Below, in pieces: positions 1-6,847 of a DNA stretch of 50,428 bases; position 1 is the first letter of the stretch, and every line of letters starts with the position of its first letter. The position numbers and the translations under genes were made by a program. A model generated the notes under the pieces. It did not search any database, had not been told where the DNA came from, and saw nothing but the letters and a program-made list of their open reading frames with translations. The DNA comes from a virus, in IMG/VR virus record IMGVR_UViG_3300042517_000864, positions 1-50,428 of that record, one strand, 5' to 3'.

Positions 1-2
1 TG

Positions 3-56
3 ATCGGAGGCCAGAAGTCCGTGGGCGAGTGGGTCAACGGTCAGTGCTGGCGCTGA
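3..56 (+). CDS. C-terminal end of a small unknown protein (cut by window start)
   Basis: The frame opening at base 3 runs into a TGA at 54-56 and would encode the tail IGGQKSVGEWVNGQCWR. I call it only because its layout copies the following genes: a short + strand frame ends in TGA a few bases before the repeated palindrome. The tryptophan-rich end resembles the end of the gene at 634-804 (GGQWGFWDISDRH). Function unknown. With so few codons visible it could also be non-coding. Confidence 0.35.
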   Translation: MGGQKSVGEWVNGQCWR

Positions 57-66
57 GGCCGCGGCG

Positions 67-84
67 GTAGTACACACATACTAC
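67..84. repeat. Early-array palindrome, copy 1
   Basis: An 18-bp dyad, GTAGTA-CACACA-TACTAC, followed by a CCCGGGCG block. The same 18-bp arrangement recurs at 519-536, 812-829 and 1148-1165. The dyad ends 67 bases before the first base of the -10 box at 152, the same offset as in copy 2. No T-tract follows, so it is not an ordinary terminator. It may be an operator or a transcript-boundary hairpin. Confidence 0.85.
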
Positions 85-114
85 TCGCCCGGGCGCCCGA
101 GGCCACATGAAGAA

Positions 115-157
115 CTGTCACAAGGTTGGCCGCGGCGGGCGACCCATGCTCTATGAT
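115..157 (+). promoter_or_regulatory. Early-type promoter, copy 1 (TATGAT)
   Basis: TATGATAAGGGG at 152-163 is a -10-like box whose last base is 25 nt before the ATG at 182. Upstream lies CACATGAAGAACTGTCAC, which is also present in copy 2, with CTGTCA exactly 31 bp before the -10 in both. That spacing is too long for a normal -35, so CTGTCA is more likely a conserved upstream element. The spacing match with the copies at 604 and 900 is the main support. Confidence 0.7.
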
Positions 158-181
158 AAGGGGACACAAGCAAAGAAAACC

Positions 182-286
182 ATGGAAACCCTCGACTTCG
201 CAACCCTCGAACTGCTCAACGCCCTTGAGGCCGACCTTGAGGTGCTTGATTTCGACGCAGACGAGCTGCTCGATGATGAGGCCTGA
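182..286 (+). CDS. Small acidic protein, early array
   Basis: A 34-residue frame, METLDFATLELLNALEADLEVLDFDADELLDDEA. It is leucine-rich and strongly acidic, and could form one or two amphipathic helices. The ATG lies exactly 25 nt after the TATGAT box, the same distance as in the cassettes at 634 and 930, which fixes the start. There is no recognisable domain or signal peptide. Small acidic early phage proteins often bind host enzymes or mimic DNA, but nothing here shows that. It is probably co-transcribed with the gene at 324. Confidence 0.6.
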   Translation: METLDFATLELLNALEADLEVLDFDADELLDDEA

Positions 287-323
287 GGCCACACAGTTCC
301 TAACACAAACTACCTACAAAAAC

Positions 324-518
324 ATGCAATCCGCTAACAACTTCCTCGCTGCATTCCGCCTGCTCGATGAGCACAATGCCATGGCATTTGACTACTGGGA
401 AACTATACTTTTCACCGAAGATGGGGAATGGATCGAGAGAGAAATGACTGAGGCCAACCTCTTCTCTATGCGCATGGACGCATGCTGCGCTGCGGGCGTC
501 GTGCTGTGTGAGGTCTGA
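324..518 (+). CDS. Small unknown protein, early array
   Basis: A 64-residue protein beginning MQSANNFLAAFRLLDEHNAM and ending in a cysteine-containing tail (DACCAAGVVLCEV). The frame stays open upstream to base 126. I take ATG 324 because the upstream part overlaps the gene at 182-286 and has the look of a shadow frame. The sequence suggests helices with several acidic patches; no family was recognised. The TGA at 516-518 directly abuts palindrome copy 2. No strong Shine-Dalgarno is visible, so it may be expressed from the promoter of the preceding gene. Confidence 0.6.
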   Translation: MQSANNFLAAFRLLDEHNAMAFDYWETILFTEDGEWIEREMTEANLFSMRMDACCAAGVVLCEV

Positions 519-536
519 GTAGTAAGGGCGTACTAC
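519..536. repeat. Early-array palindrome, copy 2
   Basis: GTAGTA-AGGGCG-TACTAC, touching the stop codon of the preceding gene. It is followed by CCGGGCGACCCGGGCC and by CACATGAAGAACTGTCAC, shared with copy 1. As in copy 1, 67 bases separate the dyad from the -10 box (604). Confidence 0.85.
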
Positions 537-566
537 CGCCCCGGGCGACCCGGGCCACATGAAGAA

Positions 567-609
567 CTGTCACAGCCCTGCTCTGCAGGGCGCCCTGAGG
601 CCCTACAAT
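567..609 (+). promoter_or_regulatory. Early-type promoter, copy 2 (TACAAT)
   Basis: TACAATAAGGG at 604-614. The -10 ends 25 nt before ATG 634, and CTGTCA (567-572) lies 31 bp upstream of it, exactly as in copy 1. A GC-rich dyad (GCCCTGCTCTGCAGGGC) fills the interval. Confidence 0.7.
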
Positions 610-633
610 AAGGGCATGAAGAACGAAACCACC

Positions 634-804
634 ATGACCCTGACCGAAGCGAACACCGTCTGGACTGCCTGCTACGGCGACGACCTGAACAGCGATGGGT
701 GGGACCGTTACACCAGCGCTCAGCGTCAGCAGGCGATCGATGTCCGCGACGCTCACGCCAACGGAGGTCAGTGGGGCTTCTGGGACATCAGCGACCGCCA
801 CTGA
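634..804 (+). CDS. Small unknown protein, early array
   Basis: A 56-residue protein starting MTLTEANTVWTACYGDDLNS and ending GGQWGFWDISDRH. An in-frame ATG at 616 falls where transcription should begin. I choose 634 because it reproduces the 25-nt distance from the -10 seen in the neighbouring cassettes. It is soluble and tryptophan-rich, with no recognisable domain. It belongs to the series of single-gene cassettes, each with its own promoter and downstream palindrome. Function unknown. Confidence 0.65.
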   Translation: MTLTEANTVWTACYGDDLNSDGWDRYTSAQRQQAIDVRDAHANGGQWGFWDISDRH

Positions 805-811
805 GCCCTCA

Positions 812-829
812 GTAGTACACCCGTACTAC
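812..829. repeat. Early-array palindrome, copy 3
   Basis: GTAGTAC-ACCC-GTACTAC, a 7-bp stem followed by CCGCCCGGCCC. It lies eight bases after the TGA of the preceding gene and 70 bases before the next -10 box. Confidence 0.85.
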
Positions 830-843
830 CCGCCCGGCCCACC

Positions 844-905
844 CTGTGCCAGTAGGCGAAGTGGCACAGCACCCACCCACACGCCCACCCCCATGCCCCT
901 ATAAT
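844..905 (+). promoter_or_regulatory. Early-type promoter, copy 3 (TATAAT) with dyad
   Basis: TATAATAAGGGG at 900-911, with the -10 ending 25 nt before ATG 930. The CTGTCA element of copies 1 and 2 is replaced by a perfect hairpin, CTGTGCCA-N10-TGGCACAG (844-869). Its right arm lies at nearly the same distance from the -10 as CTGTCAC in the other copies. The two forms may be variants of one upstream binding element. Confidence 0.7.
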
Positions 906-929
906 AAGGGGACATTCAACACAAGCCCC

Positions 930-1094
930 ATGACCACTCGCCAAGCCCTCATCCTCCTCGCCACCGTCCTCGCCACCTTCGGCGGCATCGGTGCCTACAA
1001 GGCCGCCTCCGAGCACGCCGCCTATCACGAGTGCATGGCTGAGGCCTTCCCCTCCGCCGCTACCTGTGCCGAGCGTGCTGGCCTCAACGACTGA
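930..1094 (+). CDS. Small membrane protein, early array
   Basis: A 54-residue protein starting MTTRQALILLATVLATFGGI. Residues 6-22 form one hydrophobic segment, so it is probably a single-pass inner-membrane protein or an exported peptide. The rest carries two cysteines (YHECMAEAF and ATCAERAG) that could pair outside the cytoplasm. The start is fixed by the 25-nt spacing from TATAAT. A terminator hairpin follows the stop. Function unknown; small early membrane proteins of phages can act in superinfection exclusion or lysis timing, but no evidence here decides. Confidence 0.65.
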   Translation: MTTRQALILLATVLATFGGIGAYKAASEHAAYHECMAEAFPSAATCAERAGLND

Positions 1095-1112
1095 GGGCCA
1101 CCCTCCCCACCT

Positions 1113-1135
1113 GCCCCCCTCCGTGGGGGCTTTTT
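1113..1135 (+). terminator. Rho-independent terminator ending the early array
   Basis: GCCCCC and GGGGGC form a 6-bp all-GC stem with a six-base loop, immediately followed by TTTTTC. It lies 18 bases after the stop of the membrane protein gene. Confidence 0.85.
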
Positions 1136-1147
1136 CATGGCCTCTCG

Positions 1148-1165
1148 GTAGTACACATGTACTAC
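1148..1165. repeat. Early-array palindrome, copy 4 (orphan)
   Basis: GTAGTAC-ACAT-GTACTAC, then CCCCGGGTGACCC as in the other copies. No TATAAT-like box lies 68-71 bp downstream and no convincing gene follows. This copy seems to be the unoccupied or decayed end of the array. Confidence 0.8.
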
Positions 1166-1808
1166 TGCCCCGGGTGACCCACGCCCACGCATACCCACAC
1201 CCATGGGCATACCCACCACCACACACCCCTGCCCCCCCCCTGTGGGCACACGCCCGCATCGCCGCCTATGGCGCCCTGCACGCCCCCTCCCTGCCCCCTG
1301 CGTGGGTACCACGCACCCCTCCCCCTGCCCTTGTGCAGGGCCACCTGCATGGCCCTAAGCCCAAGCCCAAGCCCACGGCCACACACACATAACGTTATCG
1401 GCATAAACGCATATCGCTATTGATATACACATTCACATTCACACATTCGCATACATCGGCACCGCTAAATGTAAACAATGCCCCTGGCCTTTGGTATCCC
1501 CCCACCGATGGGTCCCTTTTCACCATCGCCCCGGTTTTACCAACGTGGCCGGCCCCGGCGGAAATCTACGTGTCCGAATGCAGGAGTTTATGCCCCCGCC
1601 CATTCTACGAGAAAAAGTTTCAAACCTTTTTCGCGCACTTTCGGAAGGGTCCCTTACGACACCCACCCATTCGCTACACTATGAAAAACGGCAAGCGTAA
1701 TGTCAAACCATAGTCGTATCTCCCAGTCCATATTACGGATTACCTCACCACTGGGGCCCCCCACGTGCTTGCTAATTCACTAAACTAACACCATGGCAGC
1801 AATAACCC
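1166..1808. other. C-rich non-coding stretch
   Basis: Some 640 bases without a convincing gene. 1180-1390 is very C-rich on the + strand, with short iterations (GCATACCCAC twice, AAGCCC three times). 1430-1455 repeats ACATTC units. 1611-1635 holds a GAAAAAG-N8-CTTTTTC hairpin that shares AAAAAGTTTCAAAC with two other places in the window. A 40-codon frame near 1579-1701 (MQEFMPPPILREKVSNLFRA...) reads somewhat like protein but has no ribosome site. The stretch separates the early cassettes from the replication genes and could be an origin or a control region; nothing decides this. Confidence 0.5.
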
Positions 1809-2003
1809 ATGCAAGATCGTTACACCACCGAAGAACTCCTAATGTTTCGGGGGTATCTGGAGTGGCGCCACCTATACGCAAGCTGCGTTGCAGCATCCTC
1901 TCTCTCGAAAGTTTCCTGGCCTCCTCACCTTGACGAAACCCTTCGTAAATTACGAGAGGACACCGCCGGTCTCAGCGACTGGGATCTCCAACCAAAACAC
2001 TAA
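1809..2003 (+). CDS. Small unknown protein upstream of the topoisomerase gene
   Basis: A 64-residue protein (MQDRYTTEELLMFRGYLEWR...). It is predicted helical, with many charged residues and two arginine-rich patches, and no recognised family. It ends two bases before the topoisomerase ATG, so the two genes are almost certainly co-transcribed. The N-terminal half contains a YTTEELLMFRGYLEWRHLYAS helix that could mediate protein contacts. Function unknown. Confidence 0.6.
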   Translation: MQDRYTTEELLMFRGYLEWRHLYASCVAASSLSKVSWPPHLDETLRKLREDTAGLSDWDLQPKH

Positions 2004-2005
2004 TC

Positions 2006-3946
2006 ATGGATAACTCCACCAACCTGGTCTCCCAGATAAAGTCCGATTACCTTGCATACAGCATGTCGGTAATTGTCGGCAGGGCCATCCCCTCCTTGAC
2101 TGACGGGCTCAAACCAGCTCAACGTCGAATCCTGACCGCAATGAAATGGCTCGGTCTCCGCCCCGACGGTCGCTACATGAAGAGTGCCCGTGTCGAAGGT
2201 GAGACAATGGGTAAGCTTCACCCCCATTCTGGGGCATATGGAGTCATGGTAACCCTCGCAGCACCCTGGAACAACAACTTACCTTTAATCGATGGCCAGG
2301 GAAACTGGGGCTCATCGGTAGATGGCGCAGCGGCCAGTCGCTACACCGAGTGCAAGCTCTCACCCTTCGCTTGGGATTGCCTACTTACAGACAACGAAAC
2401 CTGGGTAACTACCGATAACTACGACGGGTCCCTGCAAGAACCCACTGAACTCAATGTAAAGATCCCCCTGGTTCTCCTCAACGGGCAAGAAGGTATTGGC
2501 GTGGGCTTCGCTACAAAAATCCCCCCACACTCTCTGAGAGACATTTGCGACGCTGTTTGTAAAGGGTCCCTGCTAACACCCTCATTCCCGACAGGATGTG
2601 ACATTGTCAATGATTCTGGCCTTACCGACTATCAGCGCACCGGTGTGGGCACCCTACGCCTACGCGCTCGTTGCGAAGTTACATCGGAAGGCACAGGCAA
2701 ACGCACCAAACAAACCCTAACTTTTACCAATCTACCTACAAGCACCGATCCCGAAAAAATCGGCCAACAAATCAAAGATGCACTCGACAAAGGATCCATC
2801 TCCGGGGTGTCCGCAGTCAGCGATCAGTCTGATCTCACGGGCGACCGTCTTACGGTTACTCTCAAAACTGGGACCGACATCAGCTTGGCCACTCGCCAAC
2901 TCTACCACTACACTGACCTGGACACTAAATATTCGGCACGGTTGCTGGTTGTGGACGGGTTGCGACCAGTCGAAATGTCTCCAAGTGAGCTTATTACGAG
3001 TTGGACGTCATGGAGACTGGCTCGGCTGGGTGCTAAATTCCGGCATGAGCTAAACGCTTGCGAACTTCGCCTCGAAATTGTTCGGGGTTACCTCAAGGCA
3101 ATCAGTAAAATTGACGCCGTCATCAAGATTATCCGGGCTTCCAAATCTCCCAAAGAAGCCCTAATCGAGCTCGTCTCCAACCGTTCGCTCAAATTTACTG
3201 GGGACCAAGCCCGTGCTATTCTGGAGATGAAACTCCGTGCTCTTACCAATTTAGACTCGGAAGAACTGGCACAGGAGGAGGGGTCCCTTATAGCCAAGCG
3301 TGAAGAACTCGAAGTCCTGATTCGGGATGAGAAAGCACGAAAAACCTACATGCTCAAGGAAATCAAGGCCATTGGTGTCCGCCATGGTGAAGTCCGACGC
3401 TCCTCCCTAATTGATCCGCCCGAAGGCCTTACCGTAGAGAAAGGGTCCCGTCAGCAAGGAGAAACGGTTGCTAAACCCCGGTTCATCAAAATCGATACCA
3501 AGAAAGGTATAGCCGAACAGGCTAAGGGTCCCCGAGGTGCCCTTATCCTCGAAAAGACTGACAAACTCATTACCCTCACCCAAGATGGCACTCTCAAAAA
3601 ATTACCCCCAAACTTCAAGGGTCCCCTTGGCGACGGCTACTCCCCTGTCGTGCTTGCCAAAAAAGAAACCGATGTCAGAGAACGCAAGTACCTGATGGTT
3701 TTCACCCTCGGTGATCAACTCAAAGCGATGATGATCTCCGGCGAAGACCTTACCAAAGTAACATCAAAAGGCAAACAAGCCCTTCCAGAGGGTGCAACCA
3801 TGCTATACTTTGGTGAAGGCTCTTACACAGTTCCTTGGGCATCCTCAAGAAAGAAAAAAGTTGAATTGTTTCCCGTGACCACAAAACAGGGTAAACCCGG
3901 CAGCAAGGGCATCAAGGTTGCCACCATCTCAGAAATCTCCCTCTAG
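2006..3946 (+). CDS. Type IIA DNA topoisomerase, subunit A (GyrA/ParC/T4 gp52-like)
   Basis: 646 residues. The N-terminus carries the breakage-reunion domain: YSMSVIVGRAIPSLTDGLKPAQRR (18-41) is the GyrA/ParC signature. HPHSGAYG, IDGQGNWGSSVDG and SRYTECKLS follow, with the catalytic tyrosine at Y113 preceded by R112. The coiled-coil/tower region follows at about 330-470. A short C-terminal region (about 495-640, with KGPRGALI and LTQDGTLKKLP) resembles part of the GyrA beta-pinwheel. The protein is shorter than GyrA but longer than T4 gp52. It cleaves and rejoins both DNA strands, relieving or resolving topology during replication. The ATPase subunit it needs is not in this window, so it must lie elsewhere or come from the host. 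The gene contains six GGGTCCC heptamers. Confidence 0.93.
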   Translation: MDNSTNLVSQIKSDYLAYSMSVIVGRAIPSLTDGLKPAQRRILTAMKWLGLRPDGRYMKSARVEGETMGKLHPHSGAYGVMVTLAAPWNNNLPLIDGQGNWGSSVDGAAASRYTECKLSPFAWDCLLTDNETWVTTDNYDGSLQEPTELNVKIPLVLLNGQEGIGVGFATKIPPHSLRDICDAVCKGSLLTPSFPTGCDIVNDSGLTDYQRTGVGTLRLRARCEVTSEGTGKRTKQTLTFTNLPTSTDPEKIGQQIKDALDKGSISGVSAVSDQSDLTGDRLTVTLKTGTDISLATRQLYHYTDLDTKYSARLLVVDGLRPVEMSPSELITSWTSWRLARLGAKFRHELNACELRLEIVRGYLKAISKIDAVIKIIRASKSPKEALIELVSNRSLKFTGDQARAILEMKLRALTNLDSEELAQEEGSLIAKREELEVLIRDEKARKTYMLKEIKAIGVRHGEVRRSSLIDPPEGLTVEKGSRQQGETVAKPRFIKIDTKKGIAEQAKGPRGALILEKTDKLITLTQDGTLKKLPPNFKGPLGDGYSPVVLAKKETDVRERKYLMVFTLGDQLKAMMISGEDLTKVTSKGKQALPEGATMLYFGEGSYTVPWASSRKKKVELFPVTTKQGKPGSKGIKVATISEISL

Positions 3947-3948
3947 AC

Positions 3949-4128
3949 ATGGCTCAACACCGCATTTACATCCCCCAGGAACTAATCTGGGACCCTCAAC
4001 CCGACATTACCACCTACGAGCTTGCCTTGTGCATCCCCTTGTTTACATCTCGAGGCCGTCTCCATCAGTTCTACACCCAACTACCCCCGGAGGCCCAACG
4101 CCATTGGCAACGGGTAAAATCGCAATAA
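3949..4128 (+). CDS. Small unknown protein downstream of the topoisomerase gene
   Basis: A 59-residue frame, MAQHRIYIPQELIWDPQPDI..., ending in QRHWQRVKSQ. It starts three bases after the topoisomerase stop, which argues for translational coupling. The composition looks protein-like: conserved-looking aromatic and proline residues and a basic C-terminus. No family was recognised. A GGGTAAAA octamer (4112-4119) lies across its last codons. Confidence 0.6.
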   Translation: MAQHRIYIPQELIWDPQPDITTYELALCIPLFTSRGRLHQFYTQLPPEAQRHWQRVKSQ

Positions 4129-4152
4129 GCCTTTACGGGGCCCCAAAGCCGC

Positions 4153-4158
4153 TACAAT
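4153..4158 (+). promoter_or_regulatory. Early-type -10 box (TACAATAAAA)
   Basis: TACAATAAAA lies 21 nt before the ATG at 4179 and matches the TAYAATAA core of the early array. The upstream GGGTAAAA at 4112-4119 is a second possible promoter for the same gene. Confidence 0.5.
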
Positions 4159-4178
4159 AAAACTGCCGTAAAAGCATC

Positions 4179-4724
4179 ATGGAAATCCTTTACCCGGTTG
4201 ACCGCCTTCTGGCTAACCCTCGCATTTTCTACGCGATAGCCAACGCTCTCGAAGGCCCTGATGGCGAGACATTAAAGAACGCCTTCTACGAACTCATTGA
4301 GTATGGTTTCAGCGAGTTTGAAGAACCGGAAGACATTGAGTTTACGGCGGAGGAGGTATGCTTCTCAATTGACGCTGAAGACGGCACCGTTCAACTCACA
4401 CTGGACACCGGCCTTGCTTCCATCCTGAAACCCGTAGAGGGTGAAATCAAGGCCCAAATCACCAATGACCATGAAATGGCTGCCACCAGCGCCATTTACG
4501 CCCGGATCGTAACGGCCATTGAGGAAGCCAACCCCGACTTTGCGGGCAACATCGCCCTTTGCTCACCCCCTACCCCCGGCAATAGTTACTTGCGATCTGA
4601 GGACGGGGAGAGATTTGAGGGGGCCTTCCACCTCCTCTCCGACCCAGAGCTCCAATACGCCTTCAATGTTGACATTATCGACGTCAACGAAGACATTCTG
4701 AAAGCGACCTACAAACCTATCTGA
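4179..4724 (+). CDS. Unknown acidic protein
   Basis: 181 residues, starting MEILYPVDRLLANPRIFYAI. It is strongly acidic throughout, with clusters such as EFEEPEDIEFTAEEV and DIIDVNEDILKATYKPI. There are no signal peptide, membrane segments or catalytic motifs that I recognise. It ends three bases before the next ATG, so it forms an operon with the coiled-coil protein. The start is supported by the TACAAT box 21 nt upstream. Its place between topoisomerase and polymerase suggests an early or middle role; function unknown. Confidence 0.75.
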   Translation: MEILYPVDRLLANPRIFYAIANALEGPDGETLKNAFYELIEYGFSEFEEPEDIEFTAEEVCFSIDAEDGTVQLTLDTGLASILKPVEGEIKAQITNDHEMAATSAIYARIVTAIEEANPDFAGNIALCSPPTPGNSYLRSEDGERFEGAFHLLSDPELQYAFNVDIIDVNEDILKATYKPI

Positions 4725-4727
4725 GAA

Positions 4728-5558
4728 ATGCTCGACAACCTACTCACATCTACAAACGCAGCCCGCACTTCTCTCTCAAACATCAAGAAAAAAGTCTCTA
4801 AGCTCCGCATCTCCGTGGAGGAAGTCAGCGCAGACTTGGAGAAGATGGAGACAAAATTCGAAAATATCCTCTCCCAGGCAGAGATCTATAAAGCCAAACT
4901 AGAACGCGAGATGGGTCGTGAAGTGCGCCGACTCGAACGTGAGTTGGCGCTTCTGCGTAATGCCACCGCAGGAGTCATAACTCCCGACGAAGCAACAAAA
5001 AGCGACCTGAAAGTTGCCTCCACAATTGGAATTTTCGATGCGATCCTTCGCAACATGTGTGAAGGAGCCGAAGACTTCCGCCTGGCCTCCGAAGCCTTCC
5101 TGTTTCCCACGGTTTATGAGCGAGTCATGGACGGTGGTGAAGAGGCCTACTTCCTTGAGGAGATGCCCACCGCCGCCGCCCTCGTTATTCAGCGGGGCAA
5201 AGAGCACATTGAGTGGATTCGCGATGAGTATGACACTCACATCACAGATCCGGACACCTGGCAACTTGCCATTGACTACATTACGGAGTGGTGGCGCAAT
5301 GACGCTCTCCCAATGATTTACGGGGCTCGTGACGAGCAATGGGACATTGACGTCCCCTTGACGCTACAGGAAATCCTGCTCTGGAGAGAGTCTCCCGGAG
5401 ACCGCCCCCTGAACTTCTCCAAAGTATTCGACGCTTACGAAATCTACCGCAAACACAAAGATGAAATTTATGGATCTTCCGGAATCCGAGACTTCGAACT
5501 CAAACTCTTCACCTTCTCCAGTGAGGAAACCACACAGTCACGCTTTGGACCCCGTTGA
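4728..5558 (+). CDS. Unknown protein with N-terminal coiled coil
   Basis: 276 residues. Residues about 10-80 form a long charged heptad region (NIKKKVSKLRISVEEVSADLEKME onward to REVRRLERELALLRN), typical of an oligomerising coiled coil. The rest is globular and acidic, rich in aromatic residues (YITEWWRNDALPMIYGARDEQW). No family was recognised. It is separated by three bases from the preceding gene. Its 3' end overlaps the start of the next frame. Confidence 0.75.
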   Translation: MLDNLLTSTNAARTSLSNIKKKVSKLRISVEEVSADLEKMETKFENILSQAEIYKAKLEREMGREVRRLERELALLRNATAGVITPDEATKSDLKVASTIGIFDAILRNMCEGAEDFRLASEAFLFPTVYERVMDGGEEAYFLEEMPTAAALVIQRGKEHIEWIRDEYDTHITDPDTWQLAIDYITEWWRNDALPMIYGARDEQWDIDVPLTLQEILLWRESPGDRPLNFSKVFDAYEIYRKHKDEIYGSSGIRDFELKLFTFSSEETTQSRFGPR

Positions 5559-5793
5559 TCACCTTATTGCAAAGGTGGGGATTGGCATGGTTGACACGGT
5601 GGAACGCTATTACCGAAAATACCAAGTAAAGCCCAATGAGGCAAACGCTAAGACTTACTGCCTCTGGCGTCTTCGCCTCCACCGTCGTCTAAAAAACGAT
5701 AGGTCCCTCCTAGAAGCAATCGACGAGGCTCGCAACTTAGGGCTTTACGACGAGGATCCTGGAAAAACTTGTTGGGAACTCTCTTTTTCCTAG
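5521..5793 (+). CDS. Small unknown basic protein
   Basis: The frame is open from ATG 5461 but overlaps the previous gene by about 100 bases from there. I prefer GTG 5521, giving 90 residues beginning (V)RKPHSHALDPVDHLIAKVGI; GTG 5575 or ATG 5587 are alternatives. The body is helical and basic (YYRKYQVKPNEANAKTYCLW, RLRLHRRLKNDRSLLEAIDE). Its stop codon TAG overlaps the GGGTAAAA motif. Function unknown. Confidence 0.55.
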   Translation: MRKPHSHALDPVDHLIAKVGIGMVDTVERYYRKYQVKPNEANAKTYCLWRLRLHRRLKNDRSLLEAIDEARNLGLYDEDPGKTCWELSFS

Positions 5794-5812
5794 GGTAAAA
5801 AAACCTTATAAT
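5793..5812 (+). promoter_or_regulatory. GGGTAAAA motif with TATAAT
   Basis: GGGTAAAA at 5793-5800 overlaps the upstream TAG stop and ends 25 nt before ATG 5825. A TATAAT (5807-5812) lies six bases further on, also upstream of the same gene. This is the one place where both promoter-like elements sit together, consistent with transcription both early and late. Confidence 0.6.
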
Positions 5813-5824
5813 CAGGGCAGAGTA

Positions 5825-6814
5825 ATGATCCCTAGAACCGTTCTAATGGCACAGGAGGTGGTCGCACAGCTCACCTCTCCACAACTCGACGAGTATGGCA
5901 ACATCATCCTCAACGGTTACCTTAAGGTAGTTCCTAACACTGTAAACAAAAAAGCATGGCAGTATAAGGAAACAACCACCGCGCCAGTAAATCTGCCCTC
6001 CCTCACTGTAGTACGTCCTGCCATTAAAGGTTGGACTACCAACTACTACGAGTACTACACCCAACTTGCCCCCAACGCCTACAGCCAGGTTCCCGGCAAC
6101 CCCACAATGTTCAAGTATGGGGTGCATTCTTTCACTGCCGCCTCAGGCCCCATTACCTCTCTTCAGGGGCTTCAAGGAGGTAGCGGATACACGGTAGGCC
6201 CTCACCTTGGCGTCCCTGCTGTTGGCGGATCCGGCACCGGCGCTACTCTCGACGTCACCGTTGGAGCAGGAGGAGTAGTCGTCACCGCAACCATCTCCAA
6301 CCCCGGAACAGGTTATCAAGAAGGAGACGGCCTCACCGTAACCACCCTGGGTAGTGGGACAGGTTTCTCCGTGTTTGTGGGACCTATTGCCGCACCAATT
6401 ACAGCAATCGGTGTGATTTCTCCCGGATCCGGGTTCACATCTGGCACCTACACGGGCGTGGTCACCACTTCGAGCGATGCGGGAACTGGTGCTACCCTGG
6501 ACATCGTAGTTGATGCCACCGGTCAAGTCATCAGCGCGGTCCTCAATGCGCCAGGCACCGGTTACACTGTAGGCGCTGTTCTGACTCCCACCGGCATTGG
6601 CCCCGGTGTAGGATCCAGTGTGAGTGTAACATCGGTCGGCGTGGCGAACCCAGCCGGTGAGTCCAAATGGGCTCAACCTCCCGCTCGTTACAACCAGCAG
6701 CAAGTCTCCAACATTACTCCTCCCCAGAACGTCAATAACCCTGCCGTCATCCAGTACTCCTTTGTATACCCTGTGGCAGACAACCCAGTTGCCCCTCCCA
6801 TAGACATTCTCTGA
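5825..6814 (+). CDS. Probable virion protein with glycine-rich repeats
   Basis: 329 residues. The N-terminal 110 residues look globular (MAQEVVAQLTSPQLDEYGNI...). Residues about 110-275 hold at least two repeats of the form GTGATLD-V-V-GxVV-A-ISNPGTGY-GD-LTV, a pattern common in phage structural proteins and probably beta-rich. The same pattern occurs inside the tail sheath of this phage (about residues 842-942). It ends in a proline-rich tail. The start may be ATG 5825 or ATG 5846 (MAQEVV...). A structural role is inferred from the repeats; its place beside the polymerase gene is odd for a virion protein. Confidence 0.7.
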   Translation: MIPRTVLMAQEVVAQLTSPQLDEYGNIILNGYLKVVPNTVNKKAWQYKETTTAPVNLPSLTVVRPAIKGWTTNYYEYYTQLAPNAYSQVPGNPTMFKYGVHSFTAASGPITSLQGLQGGSGYTVGPHLGVPAVGGSGTGATLDVTVGAGGVVVTATISNPGTGYQEGDGLTVTTLGSGTGFSVFVGPIAAPITAIGVISPGSGFTSGTYTGVVTTSSDAGTGATLDIVVDATGQVISAVLNAPGTGYTVGAVLTPTGIGPGVGSSVSVTSVGVANPAGESKWAQPPARYNQQQVSNITPPQNVNNPAVIQYSFVYPVADNPVAPPIDIL

Positions 6815-6836
6815 TTTACCGCCGGCAAACCACTCC

Positions 6837-6842
6837 TATAAT
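6837..6842 (+). promoter_or_regulatory. Early-type -10 box (TATAATAA) before the polymerase
   Basis: TATAATAACCC matches the TAYAATAA core. It lies 6 nt before the GTG at 6848 and 24 nt before an in-frame GTG at 6866. The early-array rule of about 25 nt favours the second start. Confidence 0.5.
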
Positions 6843-6847
6843 AACCC

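Noticed and set aside
126-323. N-terminal extension of the frame ending at 518
   Set aside because: It overlaps the well-supported 34-residue gene at 182-286, and its composition is arginine/serine-rich as in shadow frames.
1420-1713. Overlapping open frames in the C-rich stretch
   Set aside because: Three frames are open at once, codons reflect base composition, and no ribosome site or promoter spacing fits.
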